From: Odontesthes bonariensis
Taxonomy: Eukaryota; Chordata; Actinopteri; Atheriniformes; Atherinopsidae
Direction: 5' to 3'
Assembly (NCBI RefSeq): GCF_027942865.1
Contig: NC_134507.1
Coordinates: 37,916,797-37,980,796 of the forward strand
DNA: 64,000 nucleotides
Shown here piece after piece: positions 23,233 to 33,599 of this stretch. The first letter of the stretch is position 1, and each line of letters opens with the position of its first letter. The notes beneath the pieces were generated by a model. The model ran no database searches. It was not told the origin of the DNA and worked only from the letters and a program-made list of their open reading frames with translations. Both the position numbers and the translations under genes were made by a program.

Positions 23233-24910
23233 TGTAGCCCTTCCTATTACCGTTCAGATAAATAAGTGGACAAAAGTGGGTTCGTGCTGAGCTATAGTAA
23301 GTATGTGTACCTGGTAATGCAGTTACCCTAAAGTGAGTGGAGTCTGACAAGTTATACAATGAATTTCCAAAAGAAAATATTTATTTAAGCACCATTTATG
23401 TAATAGTTCAAACAAAAAATGCACAAATGGGTAATCTCCCACTCTCAACTACTATGTTGCCCCCGTATAAGCTCTCAAAATGAAAAAACAATAAATCAAA
23501 GGTACTCAATAGTACACTTCAAACTATATGTCACTATATTCACTGCTTTTACCGACCACACCTCTAAACCGTGGCCACACTCTGCATAATTATAAGCCTT
23601 TCAGTACCTAAATTTAAGTACCAGCCCCTTCAACTTCAAAAGAGCATGGAAGAGTAGGCTCCTCCTCCTCTAACCCAGCACAACGTTGTCCCTGTAACTC
23701 AACATAAACATTGACAAAAAACCTCTCCCCCTTAATCAAAGACAAAACAAAAACAGTTGGCCAATACTTCCCTTAGACTAGGCTACTATTGCAGACAGTA
23801 GCCCCACAGTATAAAACCAAATGTTACCCACACTCCCGAAAGTAGAGCGTGAGGCTTACGTCACCCTTCTAGTCACAACACTCATACAAAACTGCACCGG
23901 TGCACCAAATAAAAGAAACAAAAAGCCGGCTATGAAAACAACAAACGTTGCAAGCCTGTTAATTCTCTCAAGTTTATTCCCGTCAAAGTCTGCCTTTACT
24001 CACGACCCCAGCGAGCTGCGGTGGGTTGTCCGTGGTGTCACACGTCTCCCATGCAAACGTGGAGACACGAAGCGCGAGCCTCCCTCGGTGCCCGGAGGAA
24101 CCACTGACTTTATCCTGGTCGCCAGTGGTGCTATCCGGGGCGCGTTGATCCCTCGGTGCCCGGAGGAACCACTGACTTTATCCTGGTCGCCAGTGGTGCT
24201 ATCCGGGGCGCGTTGATCCCTCGGTGCCCGGAGGAACCACTGACTTTATCCTGGTCGCCAGTGGCGCTATCCAGGGCGCGTTGATCCCTCGAAGGTTAAC
24301 CTGGTGGAACCTCAGACGTCCCTGGTAGTCTGAGGCGCTAACCAAGAAACATTCACTACTTTGTCCTGCTATCAAAATAATCAGCAACAATCGGCGCGCT
24401 GGTGTACACTTCTTTTACTTTAGCTAGCTATCATGCACCACTCGGTCATGTGCGTTGCCTTATCGTGGTGTCTACACTCGTAGTACTTCACCAATAGTAA
24501 AAACAATGTTATAAATCAAATTCAAAAACCCGGATTGAGCTTGCGCCATAAAAAACAAAGTGTCACAATAAATGATAAATGACGACTTAACAGAGGAAAC
24601 TAATCGTGTAACTCTCAAACACTTCTCCTAGCAAACCTGCCTGGAGCTTCTTCCTCCCGTTCTCTCCCTCTCTTTTTCCCCAATTCCCGCGATACCCTCC
24701 TGAACTCGCATATATTTCACAGTTATGTTCAAATTCAATATTTCACATTATATCCTATATAGTGTGTTTTTACCATGTTTTTACAAGTAAAAATAAACAA
24801 AAAAAGTAAAAATAAATTATTTATCATAAGTGTAACTATTTATTTATTACTGAGAATAAATTGATATACTGAACTGAAATCACGTGACTCGGGGATACCT
24901 CCGGGTTACA
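23233..24910 (-). repeat. 5' LTR of the gypsy-type element
   Basis: 1678 bp with three 68-bp tandem repeats (about 24082-24285). A TGGCGACG-type primer-binding-site candidate lies a few bases inside, at about 23211-23229. No other gene lies between the LTR and the U1 spacer. Confidence 0.9.
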
Positions 24911-25113
24911 TAAGAATTTTCCCACTGTGTGTGTGTGTGTGGCTCTAGAGATGGGGAGAGTGGAAAAACTAAATAAATTTGTGCTCCAAGTTCCTTGGTT
25001 GTTGAAACAAGAACTGATCAGAAAGATGAAGAAAAGCCGGAGTGTTTTAATCTGCAAGCTTTTCAGATTCAGGTTAGCTGCTGGCATGGCACTGCAGACA
25101 GTTGAATTTGCTG

Positions 25114-25134
25114 CACCGTCCGGCCGAGTGAGGC
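25114..25134 (+). promoter_or_regulatory. Proximal sequence element of U1 (representative)
   Basis: CACCGTCCGGCCGAGTGAGG with its CACCG core at -60 to -56 from the U1 start, the distance expected for the vertebrate snRNA PSE bound by SNAPc. It is repeated in the other array units; the copies at 26600 and 31442 have a substitution just after the core. Confidence 0.7.
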
Positions 25135-25173
25135 ACCTGGAAAAGAGGTGTCAGCCTCTGACAGTTCCAACTC

Positions 25174-25337
25174 ATACTTACCTGGCAGGGGAGATACTAT
25201 GATCAAGAAGGTGGTTCACCCAGGACGAGGCTCAGCCATTGCACACCGGCTGTGCTGACCCTTGCGAATTCCCCAAATGTGGGAATCTCGACTGCATAAT
25301 TTCTGGTAGTGGGGGACTGCGTTCGCGCTCTCCCCTG
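25174..25337 (+). ncRNA. U1 snRNA (reference array copy)
   Basis: 164-nt U1, the snRNA that pairs with 5' splice sites. Visible parts: 5' end ATACTTACCTGG; stem-loop I with loop GATCAAGAAG (human has GATCACGAAG, the U1-70K site); stem-loop II with ATTGCACACC (human ATTGCACTCC, the U1A site); Sm-type site AATTTCTGG; terminal hairpin ACTGCGTTCGCGCTCTCCCC. The stem-loop I and II variants are in every copy, so they are array features, not errors. This copy has one private change, GATACTATG, in stem I. The CACCG promoter core lies at 25114-25118. Transcription by Pol II is inferred from family knowledge. Confidence 0.95.
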
Positions 25338-25886
25338 ATTTAACTGTATAACGTGAATGTCCCTGGGCAACTCTACCTTGGTTTTTGTCCTGGCGTTGCT
25401 GCTTTAACGACACCTTTCCATCTTTAAAACCCATGTTTTGCAAGGTTTGCTGAATGCTGCGGCAGGTCTGCACAGCTGATATGCAGCTGCGCAGTTGTCA
25501 GGTGAGGTCATACGGTGCAGTCCCCCCAGGCAGGTGGGCTTTGCCTTAGTGATGGCAACAACGAGATGAGAATACGGCAGCATTTCTGCACTGGAGATAT
25601 TAAGACGTGAGGGTTTGCCTCAACTAAGAATTTTCCCAGTGTTCGTTGGGTGTGGCTCTAGAGATGGGGAGAGTGGAAAAACTAAATCAATTTGTGCTCC
25701 AAGTTCCTTGGTTGTTGAAACAAGAACTGATCAGAAAGATGAAGAAAAGCCGGACTGTTTTAATCTGCAAGCTTTTCAGATTCAGGTTAGCTGCTGGCAT
25801 GGCACTGCAGACAGTTGAATTTACTGCACCGTCCGGCCGAGTGAGGCACCTGGAAAAGAGGTGTCAGCCTCTGACAGTTCCAACTC

Positions 25887-26050
25887 ATACTTACCTGGCA
25901 GGGGAGATACCATGATCAAGAAGGTGGTTCACCCAGGACGAGGCTCAGCCATTGCACACCGGCTGTACTGACCCTTGCGAATTCCCCAAATGTGGGAATC
26001 TCGACTGCATAATTTCTGGTAGTGGGGGACTGCGTTCGCGCTCTCCCCTG
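25887..26050 (+). ncRNA. U1 snRNA, array copy
   Basis: Matches the array consensus, with the A allele in GCTGTACTGACC; promoter core present. Confidence 0.95.
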
Positions 26051-26599
26051 ATTTGACTGTATAACGTAAATATCCCTTGGCAACTCTCCCTTGATTTTTG
26101 TCCTGGCGTTGCTGCTTTAAGGACACCTTTCCATGTTTTAAACCCATGTTTTGCAAGGTTTGCTGAATGCTGCGGCAGGTCTGCACATCTGATATGCAGC
26201 TGCGCAGTTGTCAGGTGAGGTCATACAGTGCAGTCCCCCCAGGCAGGTGGGCGTTGCCTTAGTGATGGCAAAAACGAGATGAGAATACGGCAGCATTTCT
26301 GCACTGGAGATATTAAGCCGTGAGGGTTTGCCTCAACTAAGAATTTTCCCAGTGTTCGTTGGGTGTGGCTCTAGAGATGGGGAGAGTGGAAAAACTAAAT
26401 CAATTTGTGCTCCAAGTTCCTTGGTTGTTGAAACAAGAACTGATCAGAAAGATGAAGAAAAGCCGGACTGTTTTAATCTGCAAGCTTTTCAGATTCAGGT
26501 TAACTGCTGGCATGGCACTGCAGACAGTTGAATTTGCTGCACCGTCCAGCCGAGTGAGGCACCTGGAAAAGAGGTGTCAGCCTCTGACAGTTCCAACTC

Positions 26600-26763
26600 A
26601 TACTTACCTGGCAGGGGAGATACCATGATCAAGAAGGTGGTTCACCCAGGACGAGGCTCAGCCATTGCACACCGGCTGTGCTGACCCTTGCGAATTCCCC
26701 AAATGTGGGAATCTCGACTGCATAATTTCTGGTAGTGGGGGACTGCGTTCGCGCTCTCCCCTG
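26600..26763 (+). ncRNA. U1 snRNA, array copy
   Basis: G allele in GCTGTGCTGACC; gene body otherwise consensus. Upstream element reads CACCGTCCAGCC. Confidence 0.95.
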
Positions 26764-27312
26764 ATTTGACTGTATCACGTGAATGTCCCTGGGCAACTCT
26801 ACCTTGGTTTTTGTCCTGGCGTTGCTGCTTTAACGACACCTTTCCAGCTTTAAAACCCATGTTTTGCAAGGTTTGCTGAATGCTGCGGCAGGTCTGCACA
26901 TCTGATATGCAGCTGCGCAGTTGTCAGGTGAGGTCATACAGTGCAGTCACCCCAGGCAGGTGGGCGTTGCCTTAGTGATGGCAACAACGAGATGAGAATA
27001 CGGCAGCATTTCTGCACTGGAGATATTAAGCCGTGAGGGTTTGCCTCAACTAAGAATTTTCCCAGTGTGGGTTGGGTGTGGCTCTAGAGATGGGGAGAGT
27101 GGAAAAACTAAATCAATTTGTGCTCCAAGTTCCTTGGTTGTTGAAACAAGAACTGATCAGAAAGATGAAGAAAAGCCGGACTGTTTTAATCTGCAAGCTT
27201 TTCAGATTCAGGTTAGCTGCTGGCATGGCACTGCAGACAGTTGAATTTACTGCACCGTCCGGCCGAGTGAGGCACCTGGAAAAGAGGTGTCAGCCTCTGA
27301 CAGTTCCAACTC

Positions 27313-27476
27313 ATACTTACCTGGCAGGGGAGATACCATGATCAAGAACGTGGTTCACCCAGGACGAGGCTCAGCCATTGCACACCGGCTGTGCTGACCC
27401 TTGCGAATTCCCCAAATGTGGGAATCTCGACTGCATAATTTCTGGTAGTGGGGGACTGCGTTCGCGCTCTCCCCTG
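27313..27476 (+). ncRNA. U1 snRNA, array copy
   Basis: One private change next to the stem-loop I loop (AAGAACGTGG for AAGAAGGTGG). Confidence 0.93.
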
Positions 27477-28025
27477 ATTTGACTGTATAACGTGAATATC
27501 CCTGGGCAACTCAACCTTGGTTTTTGTCCTGGCGTTGCTGCTTTAACGACACCTTTCCATCTTTAAAACCCATGTTTTGCAAGGTTTGCTGAATGCTGCG
27601 GCAGGTCTGCACAGCTGATATGCAGCTGCGCAGTTGTCAGGTGAGGTCATACGGTGCAGTCCCCCCAGGCAGGTGGGCTTTGCCTTAGTGATGGCAACAA
27701 CGAGATGAGAATACGGCAGCATTTCTGCACTGGAGATATTAAGACGTGAGGGTTTGCCTCAACTAAGAATTTTCCCAGTGTTCGTTGGGTGTGGCTCTAG
27801 AGATGGGGAGAGTGGAAAAACTAAATCAATTTGTGCTCCAAGTTCCTTGGTTGTTGAAACAAGAACTGATCAGAAAGATGAAGAAAAGCCGGACTGTTTT
27901 AATCTGCAAGCTTTTCAGATTCAGGTTAGCTGCTGGCATGGCACTGCAGACAGTTGAATTTACTGCACCGTCCGGCCGAGTGAGGCACCTGGAAAAGAGG
28001 TGTCAGCCTCTGACAGTTCCAACTC

Positions 28026-28189
28026 ATACTTACCTGGCAGGGGAGATACCATGATCAAGAAGGTGGTTCACCCAGGACGAGGCTCAGCCATTGCACACCG
28101 GCTGTGCTGACCCTTGCGAATTCCCCAAATGTGGGAATCTCGACTGCATAATTTCTGGTAGTGGGGGACTGCGTTCGCGCTCTCCCCTG
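28026..28189 (+). ncRNA. U1 snRNA, array copy
   Basis: Consensus gene body, G allele; intact promoter core. Confidence 0.95.
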
Positions 28190-28737
28190 ATTTGACTGTG
28201 TAACGTGAATATCCCTGGGCAACTCAACCTTGGTTTTTATCCTGGCGTTGCTGCTTTAACGACACCTTTCCATCTTTAAAACCCATGTTTTGCAAGGTTT
28301 GCTGAATGCTGCGGCAGGTCTGCACAGCTGATATGCAGCTGCGCAGTTGTCAGGTGAGGTCATACAGTGCAGTCACCCCAGGCAGGTGGGCTTTGCCTTA
28401 GTGATGGCAACAACGAGGTGAGAATACAGCAGCATTTCTGCACTGGAGATATTAAGCCGTGAGGGTTTGCCTCAACTAAGAATTTTCCCAGTGTGGGTGG
28501 GTGTGGCTCTAGAGACGGGGAGAGTGGAAAAACTAAATCAATTTGTGCTCCAAGTTCCTTGGTTGTTGAAACAAGAACTGATCAGAAAGATGAAGAAAAG
28601 CCGGACTTTTTTAATCTGCAAGCTTTTCAGATTCAGGTTAGCTGCTGGCATGGCACTGCAGACAGTTGAACTTACTGCACCGTCCGGCCGAGTGAGGCAC
28701 CTGGAAAAGAGGTGTCAGCCTCTGACAGTTCCAACTC

Positions 28738-28901
28738 ATACTTACCTGGCAGGGGAGATACCATGATCAAGAAGGTGGTTCACCCAGGACGAGGCTCAGC
28801 CATTGCACACCGGCTGTACTGACCCTTGCGAATTCCCCAAATGTGGGAATCTCGACTGCGTAATTTCTGGTAGTGGGGGACTGCGTTCGCGCTCTCCCCT
28901 G
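28738..28901 (+). ncRNA. U1 snRNA, array copy
   Basis: A-to-G change just before the Sm site (CTGCGTAATTTC). The spacer after it is the shortened one (568-bp unit). Confidence 0.93.
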
Positions 28902-29305
28902 ATTTGACTGTATGATGTAAATATCCCTGGGCAACTCAACCTTGGTTTTTGTCCTGGCGTTGCTGCTTTAACGACACCTTTCCATCTTTAAAACCCATGT
29001 TTTGCAAGGTTTGCTGAATGCTGCGGCAGGTCTGCACAGCTGAAATGCAGCTGCGCAGTGTTCGTTGGGTGTGGCTCTAGAGATGGGGAGAGTGGAAAAA
29101 CTAAATCAATTTGTGCTCCAAGTTCCTTGGTTGTTGAAACAAGAACTGATCAGAAAGATGAAGAAAAGCCGGACTTTTTTAATCTGCAAGCTTTTCAGAT
29201 TCAGGTTAGCTGCTGGCATGGCACAGCAGACAGTTGAATTTACTGCACCGTCCGGCCGAGTGAGGCACCTGGAAAAGAGGTGTCAGCCTCTGACAGTTCC
29301 AACTC

Positions 29306-29469
29306 ATACTTACCTGGCAGGGGAGATACCATGATCAAGAAGTTGGTTCACCCAGGACGAGGCTCAGCCATTGCACACCGGCTGTGCTGACCCTTGCGAA
29401 TTCCCCAAATGTGGGAATCTCGACTGCATAATTTCTGGTAGTGGGGGACTGCGTTCGCGCTCTCCCCTG
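29306..29469 (+). ncRNA. U1 snRNA, array copy after the short spacer
   Basis: Private change AAGTTGGTT in stem I. About 145 bp of far-upstream spacer is deleted (junction near 29057), while the proximal element is retained. Confidence 0.93.
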
Positions 29470-30017
29470 ATTTGACTGTATCACGTGAATGTCCCTGGGC
29501 AACTCTACCTTGGTTTTTGTCCTGGCGTTGCTGCTTTAACGACACCTTTCCATCTTTAAAACCCATGTTTTGCAAGGTTTGCTGAATGCTGCGGCAGGTC
29601 TGCACATCTGATATGCAGCTGCGCAGTTGTCAGGTGAGGTCATACGGTGCAGTCCCCCCAGGCAGGTGAGCGTTGCCTTAGTGATGGCAACAACGAGATG
29701 AGAATACGTCAGCATTTCTGCACTGGAGATATTAAGCCGTGAAGGTTTGGCTCAACTAAGAATTTTCCCAGTGTGGGTGGGTGTGGCTCTAGAGATGGGG
29801 AGAGTGGAAAAACTAAATCAATTTGTGCTCCAAATTCCTTGGTTGTTGAAACAAGAACTGATCAGAAAGATGAAGAAAAGCCGGACTGTTTTAATCTGCA
29901 AGCTTTTCAGATTCAGGTTAGCTGCTGGCATGGCACTGCAGACAGTTGAATTTGCTGCACCGTCCGGCCGAGTGAGGCACCTGGAAAAGAGGTGTCAGCC
30001 TCTGACAGTTCCAACTC

Positions 30018-30181
30018 ATACTTACCTGGCAGGGGAGATACCATGATCAAGAAGGTGGTTCACCCAGGACGAGGCTCAGCCATTGCACACCGGCTGTGCT
30101 GACCCTTGCGAATTCCCCGAATGTGGGAATCTCGACTGCATAATTTCTGGTAGTGGGGGACTGCGTTCGCGCTCTCCCCTG
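30018..30181 (+). ncRNA. U1 snRNA, array copy
   Basis: Private change in the third hairpin loop region (CCCCGAATG for CCCCAAATG). Confidence 0.93.
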
Positions 30182-30729
30182 ATTTGACTGTATAATGTGA
30201 ATATCCCTGGGCAACTCTACCTTGGTTTTTGTTCTGACGTTGCTGCTTTAACGACACCTTTCCATCTTTAAAACCCATGTTTTGCAAGGTTTGCTGAATG
30301 CTGCGGCAGGTCTGCACAGCTGATATGCAGCTGCGCAGTTGTCAGGTGAGGTCATACGGTGCAGTCACCCCAGGCAGGTGGGCGTTGCCTTAGTGATGGC
30401 AACAACGAGATGAGAATACGGCAGCATTTCTGCACTGGAGATATTAAGCCGTGAGGGTTTGCATCAACTTAGAATTTTCCCAGTGTGGGTGGGTGTGGCT
30501 CTAGAGACGGGGAGAGTGGAAAAACTAAATCAATTTGTGCTCCAAATTCCTTGGTTGTTGAAACAAGAACTGATCAGAAAGATGAAGAAAAGCCGGACTG
30601 TTTTAATCTGCAAGCTTTTCAGATTCAGGTTAGCTGCTGGCATGGCACTGCAGACAGTTGAATTTGCTGCACCGTCCGGCCGAGTGAGGCACCTGGAAAA
30701 GAGGTGTCAGCCTCTGACAGTTCCAACTC

Positions 30730-30893
30730 ATACTTACCTGGCAGGGGAGATACCATGATCAAGAAGGTGGTTCACCCAGGACGAGACTCAGCCATTGCAC
30801 ACCGGCTGTACTGACCCTTGCGAATTCCCTAAATGTGGGAATCTCGACTGCATAATTTCTGGTAGTGGGGGACTGCGTTCGCGCTCTCCCCTG
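30730..30893 (+). ncRNA. U1 snRNA, array copy
   Basis: Private changes ACGAGACTC and CCCTAAATG; A allele in stem-loop II. Confidence 0.93.
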
Positions 30894-31441
30894 ATTTGAC
30901 TGTATAACGTGAATATCCCTGGGCAACTCTACCTTGGTTTTTGTCCTGGCGGTTCTGATTTAACGACACCTTTCCATCTTTAAAACCCATGTTTTGCAAG
31001 GTTTGCTGAATGCTGCGGCAGGTCTGCACAGCTGATATGCAGCTGCGCAGTTGTCAGGTGAGGTCATACGGTGCAGTCACCCCAGGCAGGTGGGCGTTGC
31101 CTTAGTGATGGCAACAACGAGATGAGAATACGGCAGCATTTCTGCACTGGAGATATTAAGCCGTGAGGGTTTGCCTCAACTAAGAATTTTCCCAGTGTGG
31201 GTGGGTGTGGCTCTAGAGACGGGGAGAGTGGAAAAACTAAATCAATTTGTGCTCCAAATTCCTTGGTTGTTGAAACAAGAACTGATCAGAAAGATGAAGA
31301 AAAGCCGGACTGTTTTAATCTGCAAGCTTTTCAGATTCAGGTTAGCTGCTGGCATGGCACTGCAGACAGTTGAATTTGCTGCACCGTCCTGCCGAGTGAA
31401 GCACCTGGAAAAGAGGTGTCAGCCTCTGACAGTTCCAACTC

Positions 31442-31605
31442 ATACTTACCTGGCAGGGGAGATACCATGATCAAGAAGGTGATTCACCCAGGACGAGGCT
31501 CAGCCATTGCACACCGGCTGTACTGACCCTTGCGAATTCCCCAAATGTGGGAATCTCGACTGCATAATTTCTGGTAGTGGGGGACTGCGTTCGCGCTCTC
31601 CCCTG
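31442..31605 (+). ncRNA. U1 snRNA, last array copy
   Basis: Private change GGTGATTCACC. The upstream element has GTCCTGCCGAGTGAAGC. U1-unit sequence continues only to about 31668, where it switches to U2 upstream sequence. Confidence 0.92.
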
Positions 31606-31855
31606 ATTTGACTGTATAATGTAAATATCCCTGGGCAACTCTACCTTGGTTTTTGTTCTGGCGTTGCAGTGAGCACTCTTCAGCCGTTTCAGATGGTACA
31701 ACTTTGCACTCCCGCCCACTCCACTGAGCACCATTCAAACAACAACAATTTAGCGCTCCAGCTTTGAACATGGGCACGGTCTCAACAAATAAGGTGACTC
31801 TACTCCGAGAAGTCACTTGGCACAGCAAGAAGATTTCCTTTGCACAGACAGAATG

Positions 31856-31980
31856 GGCTTCACCCGCAAAGGTAAAGCCTTCCAAAAATAGAAACAACTC
31901 ATTAATGCTGCTCTCCACGGAAGTCTTTAGTAAAAGGCGAAAGACTTGTACGTTATGAAGAGAAACCAGAGTACGAGTAT
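31856..31980 (-). ncRNA. U5 snRNA (first unit of the main array)
   Basis: Consensus U5 body and intact CACCG element. Its downstream side is the U1-array/U2-promoter junction at 31669. Confidence 0.92.
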
Positions 31981-32278
31981 TTGACACTGCGGGAGCAGTG
32001 CATCAGGCTAGTTGGCATAGCCACCTTCCCCACGGTGAGCTTTGCTTGGTTGAGACGCTGGCTCCTCGGCCGACCAGGTAGGAACAATCGGGCCCTATTC
32101 AATGGCTGCTTTGTCTTTTACTCTGTGCAAAAGACTAGGGGTCTTGAGGCTTTGTTCTGATCGCTCATTGGGTGTAGAGGTTTTTTTCAAGCAATTCTCC
32201 CAGTCGGCCCAATCCCAGAGCCATCTCAAAGTGGAGTTCACTTTCACTCTCTTTTCGCAGACTAAAAGCCAGAGTTTT

Positions 32279-32356
32279 ATCTCAGAAGCTAAGCAGAGTC
32301 GGGCCTGGTTAGTATTTGGATGGGGAGACCGCCTGGGAATACCAGGTGCTGTGAGC
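32279..32356 (+). pseudogene. 5'-truncated 5S rRNA
   Basis: Array-type fragment with GTATTTGG and GTGAGC variants. Confidence 0.85.
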
Positions 32357-32584
32357 CTTTTGGCTTCTCCAGGCGCATGCAGTTTGACTGCGTCAAATGC
32401 AAAGGCAGTCCCTGTTTGACTTTTTGGAACTGCTCCTTTGTCAGGACAAAGTTAAATGTATGAGGATCAAAGGCAACCATGACCTGGGACACCTTAGCAG
32501 ATCCAGGATCAGCAAGATGGATCACAGGGTGATCAACAGATGTTTCAACAAAAGACATGCAGAGAGAAGAGAAGAAAGAAAAAT

Positions 32585-32702
32585 GCTTACAGCACCTGGT
32601 ATTCCCAAGCGGTCTCCCATCCAAGTACTAACCAGGCCCGACCCTGCTTGGCTTCCGAGTTCGGACGAGATCGGGCGTGTTCAGGGCGGTGCGGCCGTAA
32701 GC
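32585..32702 (-). rRNA. 5S rRNA
   Basis: 118 nt with T5 terminator; one change near the 5' end (GCGGCCGTAAGC). Confidence 0.9.
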
Positions 32703-33070
32703 CACAGTCCCCGTGACAAATATGTGTTACATAGGTGCTGGAACCATACGTTGCCCCTATTTTACCAGAGAGTTGGCTTGAGAGGCTGATGTTGAGCCTG
32801 CACGTCGACTTCCCTGATGTGATTGTTCTCTGCAGCTGAAAATGGGACTCTCAGATAACTTAGTGTGTGTCTGTCAAGCTCCTCTGTTCTCTGTGTGTAG
32901 TTTGGTGTTCATGGTCATACAGAGAAACCAGGGAAGCTCAATCCCACGACGTGCTCATAAACTGCGTCATTTCTAAAGATTATAGTTCCATTTTAGAAGT
33001 CAGAATACAATAGCTCCCTGAAACTACCACCATGTACCGCTGGTTTTGTTATTTCACAAGAGTTGGGAAG

Positions 33071-33220
33071 AGTGCACCGTTCCCGGCGGCACTGCAGTAC
33101 CGGGTCGGTGCGTGGAGTGAGCGGAGCAAGCCCCTTTTTCAACCCCTGTGCCTAAAAATCCATTTAATATGTAGTCCTCATATAGAGGACGTATCAGATA
33201 TTAAACTGATAAGAACAGAT
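33071..33220 (-). pseudogene. U2 snRNA 3' part (nt 38-187), split by the full-length LINE
   Basis: U2 from nt 38 to the 3' end; the 5' 26 nt lie at 38846-38871, on the other side of the LINE. Nucleotides 27-37 are missing. Confidence 0.93.
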
Positions 33221-33599
33221 TTTTTTTCTTTTGAAAAAATTTATTGACACTAATACATCACATTTTCATAAAAACTTCATATTTAAGACATATGTTTTAC
33301 CTATGAATAAAAACATCAATAAATAAGTGTAATCTGTATAACCACATTTAAAACAACAACAATAAAACAAGTTTTCCATGGGATATTACAGATAAGGTCA
33401 ATGTTGTCTAAGGTAAAAGTTACATGTGAAGTAGTTCTCATGCGAGTAGCAGTTTGTATTGAGTGTCTTTAAAAAGGAGTGTATTAGTTAAAATGCTCTC
33501 TTCCAAGTCCATTTTTTGTGCAGGAGCGTAGTGAGTCCCTACCCAGGGAAACTCATTTCGCTCCCCCAAACAGTAGGTCTCGGGATCCTGTCGTGGTGC

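Larger units (their letters stand above)
15783..24910 (-). mobile_element. Ty3/gypsy-type LTR retroelement with PNMA-like gag (fossil, both LTRs)
   Basis: 9128 bp on the minus strand, in a U1 spacer, with 4-bp target duplication TAAG (15779-15782 and 24911-24914). Order from its 5' end: LTR (23233-24910), gag with PNMA-like N-part and one CCHC knuckle, aspartic protease, RT, RNase H, integrase with C-terminal extension, polypurine tract (about 17418-17432), LTR (15783-17417). All expected parts are present, but the coding region is broken in about half a dozen places. LTRs are very similar, so the insertion is recent relative to the other LTR fossil. Confidence 0.9.
15285..31668 (+). repeat. 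U1 snRNA tandem array (11 units, about 712-713 bp)
   Basis: U1 starts at 15341, 25174, 25887, 26600, 27313, 28026, 28738, 29306, 30018, 30730 and 31442, all on the plus strand. Spacing is 713, 713, 713, 713, 712, 568, 712, 712 and 712 bp; the first gap is 9.83 kb because a 9.13-kb LTR element lies in it. Spacers hold no other gene I recognise. The array ends at about 31668 inside the unit, joined to U2 upstream sequence. Confidence 0.95.

Noticed and set aside
24950-31470. Repeated 85-99 codon ORFs in each U1 unit
   Set aside because: They overlap the U1 promoter or lie antisense through U1 itself, repeat only because the units repeat, and match no protein pattern.
24910-31668. CRISPR-like regular spacing
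   Set aside because: Repeats are long (568-713 bp) gene-bearing units in a eukaryote, not short repeats with unique spacers.
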